Shown one piece after another: positions 26,172-36,771 of a stretch of 64,000 bases of DNA (position 1 is the first letter of the stretch; every line of letters starts with the position of its first letter). Position numbers and translations under genes: made by a program. A model generated the notes under the pieces. The model was not told the origin of the DNA. It did not search any database and was given only the letters and a program-made list of their open reading frames with translations. Source of the stretch: Qingshengfaniella alkalisoli (GTDB lineage Bacteria; Pseudomonadota; Alphaproteobacteria; Rhodobacterales; Rhodobacteraceae); NCBI RefSeq assembly GCF_007855645.1, contig NZ_CP042261.1:104501-168500 (forward strand), in the 5' to 3' direction.

Positions 26172-26932
26172 CAGATCACCCCCGCTTCGGTCTTGAGTTT
26201 TTCGATCAGTTCATCGACAGAGCCGACCTTGATCCCTGCCTTGCGCTCAGCGGGTTCGGTCGTCTTGAGGACCTCCAGCCGCGGCGCGATGTCGACGCCC
26301 AGATCGGCGGGCGTTTTCTCATCAAGCGGCTTTTTCTTGGCCTTCATGATGTTGGGCAGCGACGCGTAGCGCGGCTCGTTCAGGCGCAGATCTGCCGTGA
26401 TGACGGCAGGCAGCTTGACCTTGATCGTCTGCAGTCCGCCATCGACCTCGCGTGTGACTGCGGCGCTGCCGCCATCTACGTTTATCTCGGAGGCAAATGT
26501 CGCCTGCGACCAGCCCAGCAGCGCGGACAGCATCTGGCCGGTAGCGTTCATGTCGTTGTCAATGGCTTGCTTGCCGCAGAGCACGATTTGCGGCTGCTCC
26601 TCGTCGATCACGGCTTTGAGCAGCTTGGCGACGGCCAGCGGTTCGATGTCTGTGTGCACATCATCCGCAGCATTGATCAGAATCGCGCGGTCAGCGCCCA
26701 TGGCGAGCGCGGTGCGCAGCGTTTCCTGCGATTGCTTCACGCCGATAGATACGGCGACAACCTCGGTGGCAACGCCCTTTTCCTTCAGGCGGATCGCTTC
26801 CTCGACGGCGATTTCGTCGAACGGGTTCATCGACATTTTGACATTGGCGAGATCGACACCCGATCCGTCCGCTTTCACACGAACCTTCACGTTGTAGTCG
26901 ATCACGCGCTTCACGGGTACAAGTACCTTCAT
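26171..26932 (-). CDS. etfB: Electron transfer flavoprotein beta subunit
   Basis: 253 residues, beginning [20 protein letters not shown]. The AMP-binding and partner-contact segments are present: [27 protein letters not shown]-like ([12 protein letters not shown]), [18 protein letters not shown] and the closing [21 protein letters not shown] region, whose LPAVIT-LNEPR pattern is the ETF beta signature. It binds AMP and anchors EtfA. It is first in the etfBA operon; 132 bases separate it from the preceding cobalamin gene on the same strand. Confidence 0.97.
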   Translation of the reverse strand: MKVLVPVKRVIDYNVKVRVKADGSGVDLANVKMSMNPFDEIAVEEAIRLKEKGVATEVVAVSIGVKQSQETLRTALAMGADRAILINAADDVHTDIEPLAVAKLLKAVIDEEQPQIVLCGKQAIDNDMNATGQMLSALLGWSQATFASEINVDGGSAAVTREVDGGLQTIKVKLPAVITADLRLNEPRYASLPNIMKAKKKPLDEKTPADLGVDIAPRLEVLKTTEPAERKAGIKVGSVDELIEKLKTEAGVI

Positions 26933-27064
26933 CGGCGCGGACTCCTCAGTTTGATCCCGGCCCGGTCTGCGGGCCAGATGCCTCCGCGAAACGTGTTAAC
27001 GCGTCGGGAAGCACGGCGACAGGGCAAAAACGCTCATTGGGCGGCTCGGAACGCTGCGTTCTGC

Positions 27065-27637
27065 CTAGCGGTTGGCGCCCGGTACCCAAAGCACGTCATC
27101 TTGTCCGCCATTGTTGGCCATGCGCGCTGCGCAAAAGAACCAATCGGACAGGCGATTCAGGTATTTCACCGCGTGTTCGTTTACGGCTTCACGTGTGGCG
27201 AGGTGAACAGTTAGCCGTTCCGCGCGCCGCGAATTCGTTCGGCACAAGTGCAAATACGCAGCAAGGGCTGTGCCGCCGGGAAGGATGAAGGATCGCAAAG
27301 GCTGCAACTGCGCGGTCATCGCGTCGATTTCCTGCTCAAGGCGGGTTATCTGGCTCTCGACAATGCGCAAGGGTGGGTATTCGGCTTCGGTGTCCTTGTC
27401 AGGGCTGGGACGGCATAGGTCCGCACCCAAATCAAATAGATCGTTCTGGATCGCGGCAAGCTGGTCCGCGATGGCCCCGTCAGCGTGCAAGCGTGCAAGT
27501 CCCACCGTGGAGTTCGTTTCGTCCACCGTACCGTAGGCATCGACACGGATCGAATGCTTGGCCACGCGCGAGCCGTCGCCCAAGGCGGTGTCGCCTTTGT
27601 CGCCAGTGCGGGTGTAGATCTTGTTGAGCACAACCAT
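27065..27637 (-). CDS. Cob(I)alamin adenosyltransferase, PduO type
   Basis: 190 residues. The N-terminal ATP-binding motif YTRTGDKGDTALGDG is diagnostic, followed by KHSIRVDAYGTVDETNS. The C-terminal helix contains FILPGGTALAAYLHLCRTNSRRAER (in parts FILPGGT and HLCRTNSRRAER) and LNRLSDWFFCAARMAN, as in the ATR family. It moves an adenosyl group from ATP to cob(I)alamin to make coenzyme B12 for mutases. It follows a two-helix membrane protein by 2 bases, an arrangement often seen in Rhodobacteraceae. Cytoplasmic. Confidence 0.95.
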   Translation of the reverse strand: MVVLNKIYTRTGDKGDTALGDGSRVAKHSIRVDAYGTVDETNSTVGLARLHADGAIADQLAAIQNDLFDLGADLCRPSPDKDTEAEYPPLRIVESQITRLEQEIDAMTAQLQPLRSFILPGGTALAAYLHLCRTNSRRAERLTVHLATREAVNEHAVKYLNRLSDWFFCAARMANNGGQDDVLWVPGANR

Positions 27638-27639
27638 GG

Positions 27640-27846
27640 TCAGTTTCCTGCAAAGCGTGTGGCGACGAAGATGAGGATCAGAATGACCGCGATGAACTGC
27701 GCGATGATCCGGTATCGCATCAGGCGATTGGCGTTCTTGCGGTTAAACTCACCGCCGCGCGCCATTCCGGTGATGCCGATCATCAGGATGACGACCACCA
27801 GAATCATGGCGATCGCGACGACGTAGAAAAGGGGGTCGTTCTGCAT
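27640..27846 (-). CDS. Small protein with two membrane helices (HIG1-like)
   Basis: 68 residues from the ATG at 27846. A first helix FYVVAIAMILVVVILMIGITG and a second IIAQFIAVILILIFVATRF (each about 19-21 residues, quoted in part) are joined by a basic, hydrophilic hairpin GGEFNRKNANRLMRYR. The basic RKNANRLMRYRI linker resembles the HIG1 domain of respiratory-supercomplex factors. Function is not established for this bacterial form. It is translated just before the cobalamin adenosyltransferase with a 2-base gap. A longer upstream in-frame start at 27906 adds low-complexity residues and was not used. Confidence 0.8.
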   Translation of the reverse strand: MQNDPLFYVVAIAMILVVVILMIGITGMARGGEFNRKNANRLMRYRIIAQFIAVILILIFVATRFAGN

Positions 27847-27912
27847 GGTGTGCTCCGCGCTTGCTTGTCTGGGTGTAGCCGATAGCGGCCCGGTTGCGAA
27901 GGGCAACCGGAC

Positions 27913-28740
27913 TTATCGGCGCATCAGCACGCGGTCCATCGCGCGGGTTGACAGCACCCGCCGCATAGCTCCGGCCATATAGGTCGGCGTGGTCACATAG
28001 TAACGCGGCTTCGGGCGCGGCGTTTCGAGCGCAGAGATCAGCTTCGCCGTAACCGCTTCCGGGCCAAGCTGGAGCTTATCGGGCCTGTCGCTATAAAGGC
28101 GTGGGATCAGGCTGTCGCGGTATTGCGCGGCGCGAGGGGATCTTTCCCAGTCGATCCAGCGCTCAAAGGCCTTCGCAGCGTTTGCGCGGAATTTCGTGCC
28201 GATGGGGCCGGGCTCTATCAGGCTGACATGGATGGACGTATCTTCGGCCAGTTCCATCCGCATGACGTCGGTCAGGCCTTCCAGCGCGAACTTCGAGGCG
28301 ACATAAGCCCCGCGCCATTTCACGGGTATCAGGCCCAGTACGGACGAGCAATTCACGATCCGACCGCTGCCTTGACTGCGCATGACCGGAATAACGCGCC
28401 TTGTCAGATCGTGCCAGCCGAAAAGATTGGCCTCGAACAGCTCTTTCAATGCGTCGCGGGGCAAGTCTTCAACGGCGCAGGGGATGGCGTAAGCACCGTT
28501 ATTGAACAATGCGTCTAGGCGGCCGCCAGTCAGATCAAGCGCTTCGGTCAGGCCGGATTCCACGCTGCCCGGATCGGCATAGTCCAAGGTGACGCTGTTC
28601 AAGCCTTCTGCCCGAAGTCGCGCTGTGTCGTCGGGATTGCGGCAGCTCGCAATCACGGTCCACCCGCGGCTCGTCAAAGTTCTCGCTGCATCCAGCCCTA
28701 TGCCGGATGAACATCCGGTGATCAGAATACTGCCTGTCAT
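27913..28740 (-). CDS. Short-chain dehydrogenase/reductase
   Basis: 275 residues. The NAD(P) motif TGCSSGIG is at residues 8-15, NNGAYA replaces the usual NNAG block, NCSSVLG holds the catalytic serine, and YVASKFALEG holds the YxxxK pair. The position after the second strand (ASCRNPDD) with arginine suggests NADP preference (inference). The substrate cannot be told; sequence style is that of the classical retinol-dehydrogenase-like SDRs. It is on the minus strand, 59 bases from the SH3b gene and 66 bases before the two-helix protein. Confidence 0.92.
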   Translation of the reverse strand: MTGSILITGCSSGIGLDAARTLTSRGWTVIASCRNPDDTARLRAEGLNSVTLDYADPGSVESGLTEALDLTGGRLDALFNNGAYAIPCAVEDLPRDALKELFEANLFGWHDLTRRVIPVMRSQGSGRIVNCSSVLGLIPVKWRGAYVASKFALEGLTDVMRMELAEDTSIHVSLIEPGPIGTKFRANAAKAFERWIDWERSPRAAQYRDSLIPRLYSDRPDKLQLGPEAVTAKLISALETPRPKPRYYVTTPTYMAGAMRRVLSTRAMDRVLMRR

Positions 28741-28799
28741 CTGCCCTCACATGCCTTATGGCCCTGATACGGGCGGATACAGGTACGGGCAAGCGGTGA

Positions 28800-29483
28800 C
28801 TACTGTGCGAGTATTTCGAGGAACTGGCTCGACATATAGACTGGGTTTCCGGTGTCAGGATTGACGATTCTTGCCCATCCGTTACCTCCGCCTTCAAGGA
28901 GTTGGACGCGGTCGCCCGCATCGACCTGACCCAGCACAGGGTCAATCGTGGACGGGCCGGCACGCAGATTGACCGTCGTGCCCAACACGCGAGCGTAGCG
29001 GGTATCGGCTTGTGTAGTTGCGCTCGGCTCGGTACTCGTCTGTTCGACCTCTACATTGGCATCGACCGGAGTGGTGCCCGATACCCCGGCAAGGATACCC
29101 CGTTCGCTGTTTTCGCGGACGCGGTCGGCCAAGGACACGGCGCCCGTGTTGCCGTCGTCAAGGCTAAGCCGTTGCAGCGCGAGGGACGACAATGATCCTT
29201 CCTCGCCATCTGGTTGCTGCTCGGCTTCGTCCGACTCGATTGGGGTGGGTTGCCCAAACGGGGAGGCCGCTGCCACTTCTGGCTCCGTTTCGGGTTGAGG
29301 GGTCGGATCACTCGTGGCGGTCGGTTGAGTTTGTAGCGCGGGATCATCGGTAGTGGGTTGCTCGCGGGCCACTACGGGTTCGCGAGGGGGTTCTTCGTTG
29401 AAGATCGGGCCATCGGGTTCGGGGCTAAAATACATGACCGCGAACATCACGCCGATCAGAATGACGGTAAGCTTGAAACCCAT
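28800..29483 (-). CDS. Membrane-anchored SH3b-domain protein
   Basis: 227 residues. An N-terminal membrane anchor (KLTVILIGVMFAVMYF) is followed by a long disordered linker rich in Pro, Glu, Thr and Gln (residues about 22-150). The last 65 residues form a bacterial SH3 domain: YARVLGTTVNLRAGPST, then VLGQVDAGDRVQLLEG and WARIVNPDTGNPVYMSSQF. Such domains bind peptidoglycan or cell-wall proteins, so it is likely a periplasmic spanning protein anchored in the inner membrane. It is divergent from parC. Function unknown. Confidence 0.85.
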   Translation of the reverse strand: MGFKLTVILIGVMFAVMYFSPEPDGPIFNEEPPREPVVAREQPTTDDPALQTQPTATSDPTPQPETEPEVAAASPFGQPTPIESDEAEQQPDGEEGSLSSLALQRLSLDDGNTGAVSLADRVRENSERGILAGVSGTTPVDANVEVEQTSTEPSATTQADTRYARVLGTTVNLRAGPSTIDPVLGQVDAGDRVQLLEGGGNGWARIVNPDTGNPVYMSSQFLEILAQ

Positions 29484-29659
29484 GGCTGTCCCTGTCGTCT
29501 TTACATCTTCGGCCGGAAACGGGGCCGGAAGACAACCTTACCATAGGTTATACCAGATACGACGATTGCGCGCGAATCCGCAGGCGACTGTGATGAATAT
29601 ATCCGCAGGTGATGCGCGAGCCGCTTTACCGCGAACCTCGCTGGCGCTAATAGCAAGAC

Positions 29660-31897
29660 ATGAGTGATACTGAAGGCTCCACCGAACACGCCGAACCGCT
29701 ACGCCGGGCGATTGGTCAGCGTTACCTGACCTACGCCCTGTCGACGATCATGCACCGTGCGCTGCCGGACGCGCGTGACGGGCTGAAGCCGGTTCACCGC
29801 CGCATTCTGTACGCCATGCGCGAGCTGAAGCTCAGCTCCAATGGCGGCTTCCGCAAATGTGCCAAGATTTCCGGCGATGTGATGGGGAACTATCACCCGC
29901 ATGGTGATGGCGCGATTTATGACGCGCTCGCGCGGTTGGCACAGGATTTCAACGTCCGCTATCCGCTTGTGGATGGGCAGGGCAACTTCGGCAATATCGA
30001 CGGTGATAACCCTGCCGCCAGCCGGTACACCGAAGCGCGGATGACCGCAGCGGCCGAGGCGCTATTGGAAGGCCTGAACGACGATACCGTCGATTTTCGT
30101 GAAAACTATGACGGAACGCTTCAAGAACCCGTCGTGTTGCCTGCCGCATTTCCGAATCTCCTGGCGAACGGGTCCAGCGGGATTGCGGTGGGAATGGCCA
30201 CGAATATCCCGCCGCACAATATCGAAGAACTTTGCGACGCCTGCCAGCACCTGATCAAGACGCCGGACGCGCGCGACGATACGCTGGTGAATTACGTCAC
30301 TGGCCCGGATTTTCCCACCGGCGGTGTCATTGTCGAGCCGCGTGAGTCGATCCTTGAAACCTACCGCACCGGGCGCGGCGCGTTCCGTCTGCAGTCGAAG
30401 TGGCGGATCGAGGATCTGGGGCGCGGACAGTGGCAGGTTGTCGTTCTGGAAATCCCTTATCAGGTCCAGAAGTCCAAGCTGATTGAAAAGCTGGCCGAGT
30501 TGATCCAGACCAAGAAGGTGCCGATACTCGCCGATGTGCGCGATGAATCCGCCGATGACATTCGCATCGTGCTGGAACCACGCAGCAAGAATGTAGATCC
30601 AGACGTCTTGATGGCGTCGCTCTTCCGGCAGTCCGATCTGGAAGTCCGCTTCTCGATGAACATGAATGTGCTGATCGACGGGCGCACGCCGAAGGTGTGT
30701 TCGCTCAAGGAGGTCCTTCGTGCGTTCCTGGATCATCGCCGCGAGGTGCTGCTGCGTCGCACGCGTAACCGGTTGGGCAAGATCGACCATCGGCTGGAGG
30801 TGCTGGAAGGCTATCTGATCGCCTTCCTGAACCTGGATCGCGTGATCGAGATCATTCGCAACGAGGACGAACCCAAGTCTGTCATGATGGCGGAGTTCGA
30901 CCTGTCCGACGTGCAGGCCGAAGCGATCCTGAACATGCGCCTGCGCAGCTTGCGACGCCTCGAAGAGATGGAGTTGCGCAAGGAACATGACGACCTGACG
31001 CAGGAACGGTCCGAGTTGATGGATCTGCTCGACGACGAAGGCCTGCAATGGGCGAAGATTTCGGAGCAGTTGCGCGACGTGAAGAAGCGGTTTGGCAAGT
31101 CAACCGAACTGGGGCGCCGACGCACGGATTTCGCCGAGGCCGTTGAGGTCGCGGACGTGCCGCTTGAAGCGATGATCGAAAAAGAGCCGATCACCGTCGT
31201 CTGTTCGCAAATGGGTTGGATACGCGCGATGAAGGGTCACATCGCGCTGGATCAGCAGCTCAAGTTCAAGGATGGCGATGAAGGCCGCTTTACCTTCCAC
31301 GCTGAAACGACGGACAGGCTGTTATTGTTCGGATCGAATGGGCGTTTCTACACGATCAGCGCCGCCAATCTGCCGGGTGGGCGTGGTATGGGTGAGCCGG
31401 TCCGCCTGATGATCGACCTGCCGAACGAGGCGGATATCATCGATCTGTTCATCATGAAGCCGGGCGAGAAGCTGCTGGTGGCCTCCACGGCGGGTAACGG
31501 TTTCGTTGTCGCGCAGGACGAGGTCGAGGCGCAGACGCGTGGCGGCAAACAGGTGCTGAACGTCAGGGATCCTGTGCGCGCGGCAATCTGTCGCCCTGTT
31601 TCCGGGGATCACGTCGCCGTCGTGGGTGAGAACCGGAAGGTCTTGGTGTTCCCCGTCGACGAACTGCCTGAAATGGTCCGGGGCAAGGGCGTTCGTTTGC
31701 AGAAGTACAAGGATGCCGACACCAAGCTGACGGATGCGGTGACGTTTACGCGGGCTCAGGGGCTGTCATGGACCTTTGGCGAAGGCAAGACCCGAACGGT
31801 GAATGATCCTGAACTGGCTGAATGGGACGGCAAGCGGGCCAGCGCCGGTCGCATGGCGCCTCGAGGGTTCCCGCGTGACAATAAGTTCACGGATTGA
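29660..31897 (+). CDS. parC: DNA topoisomerase IV subunit A
   Basis: 745 residues. The catalytic tyrosine that attaches to DNA is Tyr123 in [10 protein letters not shown]. The winged-helix core has [19 protein letters not shown] at 79-97, and [13 protein letters not shown] is near the start. The C-terminal domain is a short six-bladed type with [21 protein letters not shown] and the shorter repeats after residue 500. It decatenates daughter chromosomes with ParE, which is not in the window. The residue matching E. coli ParC Ser80 is Gly84 here. GyrA is excluded because the C-terminal GyrA box is lacking. Confidence 0.93.
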   Translation: MSDTEGSTEHAEPLRRAIGQRYLTYALSTIMHRALPDARDGLKPVHRRILYAMRELKLSSNGGFRKCAKISGDVMGNYHPHGDGAIYDALARLAQDFNVRYPLVDGQGNFGNIDGDNPAASRYTEARMTAAAEALLEGLNDDTVDFRENYDGTLQEPVVLPAAFPNLLANGSSGIAVGMATNIPPHNIEELCDACQHLIKTPDARDDTLVNYVTGPDFPTGGVIVEPRESILETYRTGRGAFRLQSKWRIEDLGRGQWQVVVLEIPYQVQKSKLIEKLAELIQTKKVPILADVRDESADDIRIVLEPRSKNVDPDVLMASLFRQSDLEVRFSMNMNVLIDGRTPKVCSLKEVLRAFLDHRREVLLRRTRNRLGKIDHRLEVLEGYLIAFLNLDRVIEIIRNEDEPKSVMMAEFDLSDVQAEAILNMRLRSLRRLEEMELRKEHDDLTQERSELMDLLDDEGLQWAKISEQLRDVKKRFGKSTELGRRRTDFAEAVEVADVPLEAMIEKEPITVVCSQMGWIRAMKGHIALDQQLKFKDGDEGRFTFHAETTDRLLLFGSNGRFYTISAANLPGGRGMGEPVRLMIDLPNEADIIDLFIMKPGEKLLVASTAGNGFVVAQDEVEAQTRGGKQVLNVRDPVRAAICRPVSGDHVAVVGENRKVLVFPVDELPEMVRGKGVRLQKYKDADTKLTDAVTFTRAQGLSWTFGEGKTRTVNDPELAEWDGKRASAGRMAPRGFPRDNKFTD

Positions 31898-31980
31898 TCA
31901 GTTGTCCCTGCAGGTGATTGTTTGTGTTCGTCGCATCGGCTAGGCCAAGTCAACCACGGGGAAAGGACTACAGACTGCCC

Positions 31981-32565
31981 ATGCTGAAGCTACTTCGATT
32001 GCCTGCCGTTCTGGCGTTTGCCGCCATCCTGTCCGCCTGTGGTGCACCGCCGGAAGGGTTCGAGGATCTGGAACCACTGGGTGATTTCCGCCTTGGTCAC
32101 AACATTACGGTTGTCGATAATCCGACCATGGGCGCGTTGTCACGCAAAGTGTCTGACGAAGAATGGGAAACCGCGATGGAAGACGCAGTGGCTCGTCAAT
32201 TCTCAGGCTTTTCCGGGGACCGCTACTACCACATCGCGATCAAGGTGCAGGGCTACGTTGTGGCACAGCCAGGAATTCCCGTAATCGCCGCGCCCAAATC
32301 GACATTGGGTCTTTCGGTAAACATCTGGGATGACGCCGCGGGCGGCAAGCTGCTGGAAGAAGCCAAGCAGATCATCGTGCTGGAAAGCCTCTCGGCGGGT
32401 AATATCGTCAGTTCCGGCATCACCAAATCGCGTGACGAACAGGTCCGCGAACTGGCCGAAAATGCGGCGGGCGAGATCCTTGAATGGCTGCGGGACAACC
32501 CGCAATGGTTCGATGGATCGCCCAATGATGTCACGCCGATAGCGGAGCCTGCATCAGGCGCTTGA
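31981..32565 (+). CDS. Lipoprotein of unknown function
   Basis: 194 residues from the ATG at 31981 (a longer in-frame start upstream disrupts the signal). The signal peptide MLKLLRLPAVLAFAAILSAC ends in lipobox LSAC with Cys20, then GAPPEGFEDLEPLGDF. The rest is a compact domain with VSDEEWETAMEDAVARQF, YHIAIKVQGYVVAQPG and a C-terminal helix REQV-like region (DEQVRELAENAAGEILEWL). The order, a YHIAIKVEGY strand followed by TLGLSVNIWDD, recurs in Rhodobacteraceae envelope lipoproteins, but I do not recognise a named family. It is probably anchored in a membrane facing the periplasm. Confidence 0.8.
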   Translation: MLKLLRLPAVLAFAAILSACGAPPEGFEDLEPLGDFRLGHNITVVDNPTMGALSRKVSDEEWETAMEDAVARQFSGFSGDRYYHIAIKVQGYVVAQPGIPVIAAPKSTLGLSVNIWDDAAGGKLLEEAKQIIVLESLSAGNIVSSGITKSRDEQVRELAENAAGEILEWLRDNPQWFDGSPNDVTPIAEPASGA

Positions 32566-32643
32566 TTTTTCCTGCGGCGCTCGGTAACGAGCCCGCGTTG
32601 TTGAACAGGCACATGTGATAATTCCAAGGAAAGGCGCCTCAAC

Positions 32644-33819
<1,176 letters not shown>

Positions 33820-33844
33820 CAAAGACCTTCACGGGTTTTGGAGA

Positions 33845-33866
33845 GGGCGCCAATGGCGCCCTTTTC
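33845..33866 (+). terminator. Terminator of tuf copy 1
   Basis: GGGCGCC (33845-33851) and GGCGCCC (33855-33861) pair around AAT and are followed by TTTT. It lies 25 bases after the tuf stop. Confidence 0.85.
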
Positions 33867-33884
33867 TGTTCGCCGGGTGAACCG

Positions 33885-34310
33885 TCAGCGGCTCTTCAAA
33901 TGATAGGTCAGCGCGCTGGCCACCAATGGTCGAAGCAAGTCGAGCGGCGGCTCTTCGTTGCCTTCAAACACGACTGCGCGGTTTCCGTCATATCGGAAGG
34001 CATCTCCGGCGAGATGCCGAAAGTCAGCGATCAGTGTCGTCTGGCAATGTGTGTATAGTGCAAAGCCACCCTCTTTCGGCGTGCCCAGGCGGATCGTCGA
34101 GCCACTTCGTGTGTCCGGCGTCAGGTAGGCAGGCTGACCCCATTTCAGCGTCTCATCGATTCGTCCGACCTGCGGAAGCTGCAAGGCGGTATCGAAGACG
34201 AGCTGTCTCAGTTGCAGGAGTTGGGGTCGCACGATGGCGGAAAAGGCGGCAAATGCCGATTCTACGGCGCTATTGGCAAAGTCCGGCGCATGTTGGTTCG
34301 TGTCGTTCAT
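33885..34310 (-). CDS. DUF1801 family protein
   Basis: 141 residues from the ATG at 34310. The start could lie further upstream, but the extra residues add nothing family-like. KWGQPAYLTPDTRSGSTIRLG, GGFALYTHCQTTLIADF and FRYDGNRAVVF (in parts) fit the DUF1801 / YdhG-type fold, a small alpha-beta domain of unknown biochemical role. The gene is on the opposite strand to tuf and the tRNA, so it is not part of that translation operon. It may be a later insertion into the tuf-secE region. Confidence 0.75.
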   Translation of the reverse strand: MNDTNQHAPDFANSAVESAFAAFSAIVRPQLLQLRQLVFDTALQLPQVGRIDETLKWGQPAYLTPDTRSGSTIRLGTPKEGGFALYTHCQTTLIADFRHLAGDAFRYDGNRAVVFEGNEEPPLDLLRPLVASALTYHLKSR

Positions 34311-34447
34311 CCAGGTTCCCCGGGATCGGCAATGTAGGGGTTCGGCGGCATGTGCCGTTACCTTAGCCGACAACAGCCTTGCCGCATAGAAAGATGCCGA
34401 ATCCGCTTGAAGCCCACGGCAATCCGTCCTATTCAGCGCACCGGCCT

Positions 34448-34523
34448 AGGGGTTTAGCTCAGTTGGTAGAGCATCGGTCTCCAAAACCGAGGGTCGTGGG
34501 TTCGAGTCCCTCAACCCCTGCCA
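34448..34523 (+). tRNA. tRNA-Trp (CCA anticodon)
   Basis: 76 bases including an encoded CCA. The acceptor arms AGGGGTT and AACCCCT pair fully and are followed by the G discriminator. The D-arm GCTC...GAGC, the anticodon arm TCGGT-CTCCAAA-ACCGA and the T-loop TTCGAGT are all present. The anticodon CCA reads UGG. The T-stem has a T-T mismatch in its second pair (GTGGG with CCCTC), a small oddity. Its place just before secE-nusG is standard in alphaproteobacteria. Confidence 0.98.
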
Positions 34524-34619
34524 GTTTCATACATTGTGGCGTGACTCGTTGCGTAAGGGTTGAAACCCTGCGCTTGCAGTCATATTAACCGCCTATTGCG
34601 AGACAAGGACCAACGCAGC

Positions 34620-34817
34620 ATGGCGACGACCAATCCGCTTCAGTTTATCCAGCAGACCCGTGGCGAGATCGCCAAGATCGTCTGGCCCACCCGTCGTGAG
34701 ACGATGCTGACCACGGCCATGGTGTTCGTGCTCGCATCCCTGACGGCTGTTTTCTTCTTTTTCGTGGATTGGTTTATCCGCAGCGGCCTGCAGCTGGTTC
34801 TGACCTACTTCGGCTAG
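34620..34817 (+). CDS. secE: Preprotein translocase subunit SecE
   Basis: 65 residues from the ATG at 34620; the 20 in-frame codons upstream overlap the tRNA tail and are not used. The amphipathic helix FIQQTRGEIAKIVWPTRRET is followed by one membrane helix, MVFVLASLTAVFFFFVDWF, the single-helix form of SecE. It clamps SecY in the inner membrane. It sits between tRNA-Trp and nusG; a hairpin with a T-run follows it. Confidence 0.96.
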   Translation: MATTNPLQFIQQTRGEIAKIVWPTRRETMLTTAMVFVLASLTAVFFFFVDWFIRSGLQLVLTYFG

Positions 34818-34894
34818 GTTCGACGCGCTTCCCCCAATTCGGGCTTGTCATTTCGGGCCTGAGGGACTAGCACACGCTGTGTTTTCCGGCGCAA

Positions 34895-34928
34895 GGCGTG
34901 CAATGATTCGATTTGCACGCCGCTTTTT
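34895..34928 (+). terminator. Terminator or attenuator between secE and nusG
   Basis: GGCGTGCAA (34895-34903) and TTGCACGCC (34913-34921) pair perfectly around nine bases; GC and TTTTT (34924-34928) follow. It would stop at least part of the secE transcript before nusG. Confidence 0.75.
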
Positions 34929-34982
34929 GTTCCGGCGAACATGGAAACGACAGGCACCTTTGACTAAGTGAGGCGACGAGAT

Positions 34983-35516
34983 ATGGCGAAACGGTGGTAT
35001 TCGGTCAGCGTTCTCTCGAATTTCGAGAAGAAGATCGCCGAGCAGATCCGTACATCTGTCGCTGAAAAGGGTCTGGAGGACGAGATTGAAGAGGTTCTGG
35101 TGCCGACCGAAGAGGTCATCGAAGTGCGCCGGGGCAAGAAAGTCACCGCCGAGCGCCGGTTTATGCCGGGCTATGTCCTGGTGCGTATGGAAATGAGCGA
35201 TCGGGGCTATCACCTGATCAATTCGATCAACCGGGTGACCGGGTTCCTCGGTCCGCAAGGCCGACCGATGCCGATGCGCGATGACGAGGTGAACCAGATC
35301 CTGAATCGCGTGGAAGAGGGCGAAAGCCAGCCGCGCACGCTGATCCATTTCGAGATCGGCGAGAAGGTCAAGGTCAACGATGGCCCGTTCGAAGATTTCG
35401 ACGGGATGGTCGAGGAAGTGGACGACGAGAACCAGCGCCTGAAGGTAACGGTCTCGATCTTTGGCCGGGAAACACCGGTCGAGCTGGAATACACTCAGGT
35501 CACCAAGCAGAGCTGA
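34983..35516 (+). CDS. nusG: Transcription termination/antitermination factor NusG
   Basis: 177 residues from the ATG at 34983 (MAKRWYSVSVLSNFEKKI). The NGN domain binds RNA polymerase: RWYSVSVLSNFEKKIAEQI, FMPGYVLVRMEM and VTGFLGPQGRP. A KOW domain forms the end: VNDGPFEDFDGMVEEVD and TVSIFGRETPVELEY. NusG couples transcription to Rho and to ribosomes. It is followed by rplK after 103 bases. The insertion DEEIEEVLVPTEEVIEVRRGK-type loop between strands (here DEIEEVLVPTEEVIEVRR) is normal for the family. Confidence 0.97.
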   Translation: MAKRWYSVSVLSNFEKKIAEQIRTSVAEKGLEDEIEEVLVPTEEVIEVRRGKKVTAERRFMPGYVLVRMEMSDRGYHLINSINRVTGFLGPQGRPMPMRDDEVNQILNRVEEGESQPRTLIHFEIGEKVKVNDGPFEDFDGMVEEVDDENQRLKVTVSIFGRETPVELEYTQVTKQS

Positions 35517-35619
35517 GTGGCAATCGTGGGAGGCACGGCGGGCGCGCCCGCCACGTCGAACCACGCGACTTGAGCCCGCTGGACGCGCCGGCGTGGCAGT
35601 TGAATGAAGGAGAAGGCCA

Positions 35620-36048
35620 ATGGCCAAGAAACTTGCCGGGACGATGAAGCTTCAGGTCCCCGCCGGACAAGCCAACCCGTCGCCGCCCGTAGGTCCGGCG
35701 TTGGGTCAGCGCGGCATCAACATCATGGAATTCTGCAAGGCGTTCAACGCCAAGACGCAGGACATGGAGCCCGGTGCGCCGTGTCCCACCGTGATCACCT
35801 ACTATCAGGACAAGTCCTTCACCATGGACATCAAGACGCCGCCTGCGTCTTATTACCTGAAGAAGGCCGCGAAGCTGAAATCCGGTGCTAGCACCCCGTC
35901 GCGGGAAGTCGCGGGTCACGTCACCGTTGCTCAGGTGCGCGAGATCGCTGAAGCCAAGATGAAAGATCTGAACGCCAACGACGTCGAAGGCGCGATGAAA
36001 ATCATCCTCGGCTCCGCCCGTTCCATGGGTATCGAGGTGAAAGGTTAA
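35620..36048 (+). CDS. rplK: Ribosomal protein uL11
   Basis: 142 residues. The N-terminus [20 protein letters not shown], with [12 protein letters not shown], is the L11 hinge domain that binds release factors and RelA. The C-terminal rRNA-binding domain holds [17 protein letters not shown] and ends at [12 protein letters not shown]. It forms the GTPase-associated stalk base of the large subunit. It is followed 3 bases later by rplA, the normal L11 operon. A good Shine-Dalgarno, GGAG, precedes the ATG. Confidence 0.98.
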   Translation: MAKKLAGTMKLQVPAGQANPSPPVGPALGQRGINIMEFCKAFNAKTQDMEPGAPCPTVITYYQDKSFTMDIKTPPASYYLKKAAKLKSGASTPSREVAGHVTVAQVREIAEAKMKDLNANDVEGAMKIILGSARSMGIEVKG

Positions 36049-36051
36049 GTC

Positions 36052-36753
36052 ATGGCTAAGCTTGCAAAACGCACCAAAGCCGCACGCGAAGCTTTCGCCG
36101 GCAAAGAAAACCTGACGGTCGAAGAAGCTGTCGCGCTGGTCAAAGGCAACGCCACGGCCAAGTTCGACGAAACCGTCGAAATCTCAATGAACCTGGGTGT
36201 TGATCCGCGCCACGCAGACCAGATGGTCCGCGGTGTCGTCAGCCTGCCGAACGGTACGGGCAAAGACGTTCGTGTCGCCGTGTTCGCACGTGGCCCGAAG
36301 GCTGAAGAAGCCAAGGAAGCCGGTGCGGATATCGTTGGTGCCGAAGACCTGATGGAAATCGTTCAGGGCGGCACGATCGACTTTGATCGTTGCATCGCTA
36401 CTCCGGACATGATGCCGGTTGTCGGTCGTCTGGGTAAAGTGCTCGGCCCGCGCAACTTGATGCCGAACCCGAAGGTCGGCACGGTGACCATGGATGTCGC
36501 TCAGGCAGTCAAGGACGCGAAGGGTGGCCAGGTTCAGTTCAAAGCTGAAAAAGCAGGCGTTGTTCACGCCGGCGTTGGCAAAGCATCCTTTGATGAGGCC
36601 AAACTGATTGAAAACATTCGTGCATTTGTCGAAGCTGTAGCAAAAGCCAAGCCGACTGGCGCGAAAGGTTCCTACATGAAAAAGATCGCCATCAGCTCGA
36701 CCATGGGTCCGGGCGTGTCGATTAATGTGGATTCGGCTGCTTCGGCCGGCTGA
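36052..36753 (+). CDS. rplA: Ribosomal protein uL1
   Basis: 233 residues, standard length. It forms the L1 stalk that moves the E-site tRNA, and it can repress its own operon by binding the leader m[24 protein letters not shown] is the domain I motif; [17 protein letters not shown] is the RNA-contact signature (in parts). The operon partner rplK lies 3 bases upstream. The following 240 bases carry the rplJ leader. Confidence 0.98.
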   Translation: MAKLAKRTKAAREAFAGKENLTVEEAVALVKGNATAKFDETVEISMNLGVDPRHADQMVRGVVSLPNGTGKDVRVAVFARGPKAEEAKEAGADIVGAEDLMEIVQGGTIDFDRCIATPDMMPVVGRLGKVLGPRNLMPNPKVGTVTMDVAQAVKDAKGGQVQFKAEKAGVVHAGVGKASFDEAKLIENIRAFVEAVAKAKPTGAKGSYMKKIAISSTMGPGVSINVDSAASAG

Positions 36754-36771
36754 GTGTAAGAAATTCGCTGC

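Noticed and set aside
34379-34588. Open frame whose product contains AQLVEHRSPKPRVVGSSP
   Set aside because: This is the translated tRNA-Trp gene; such products are a known annotation artefact.
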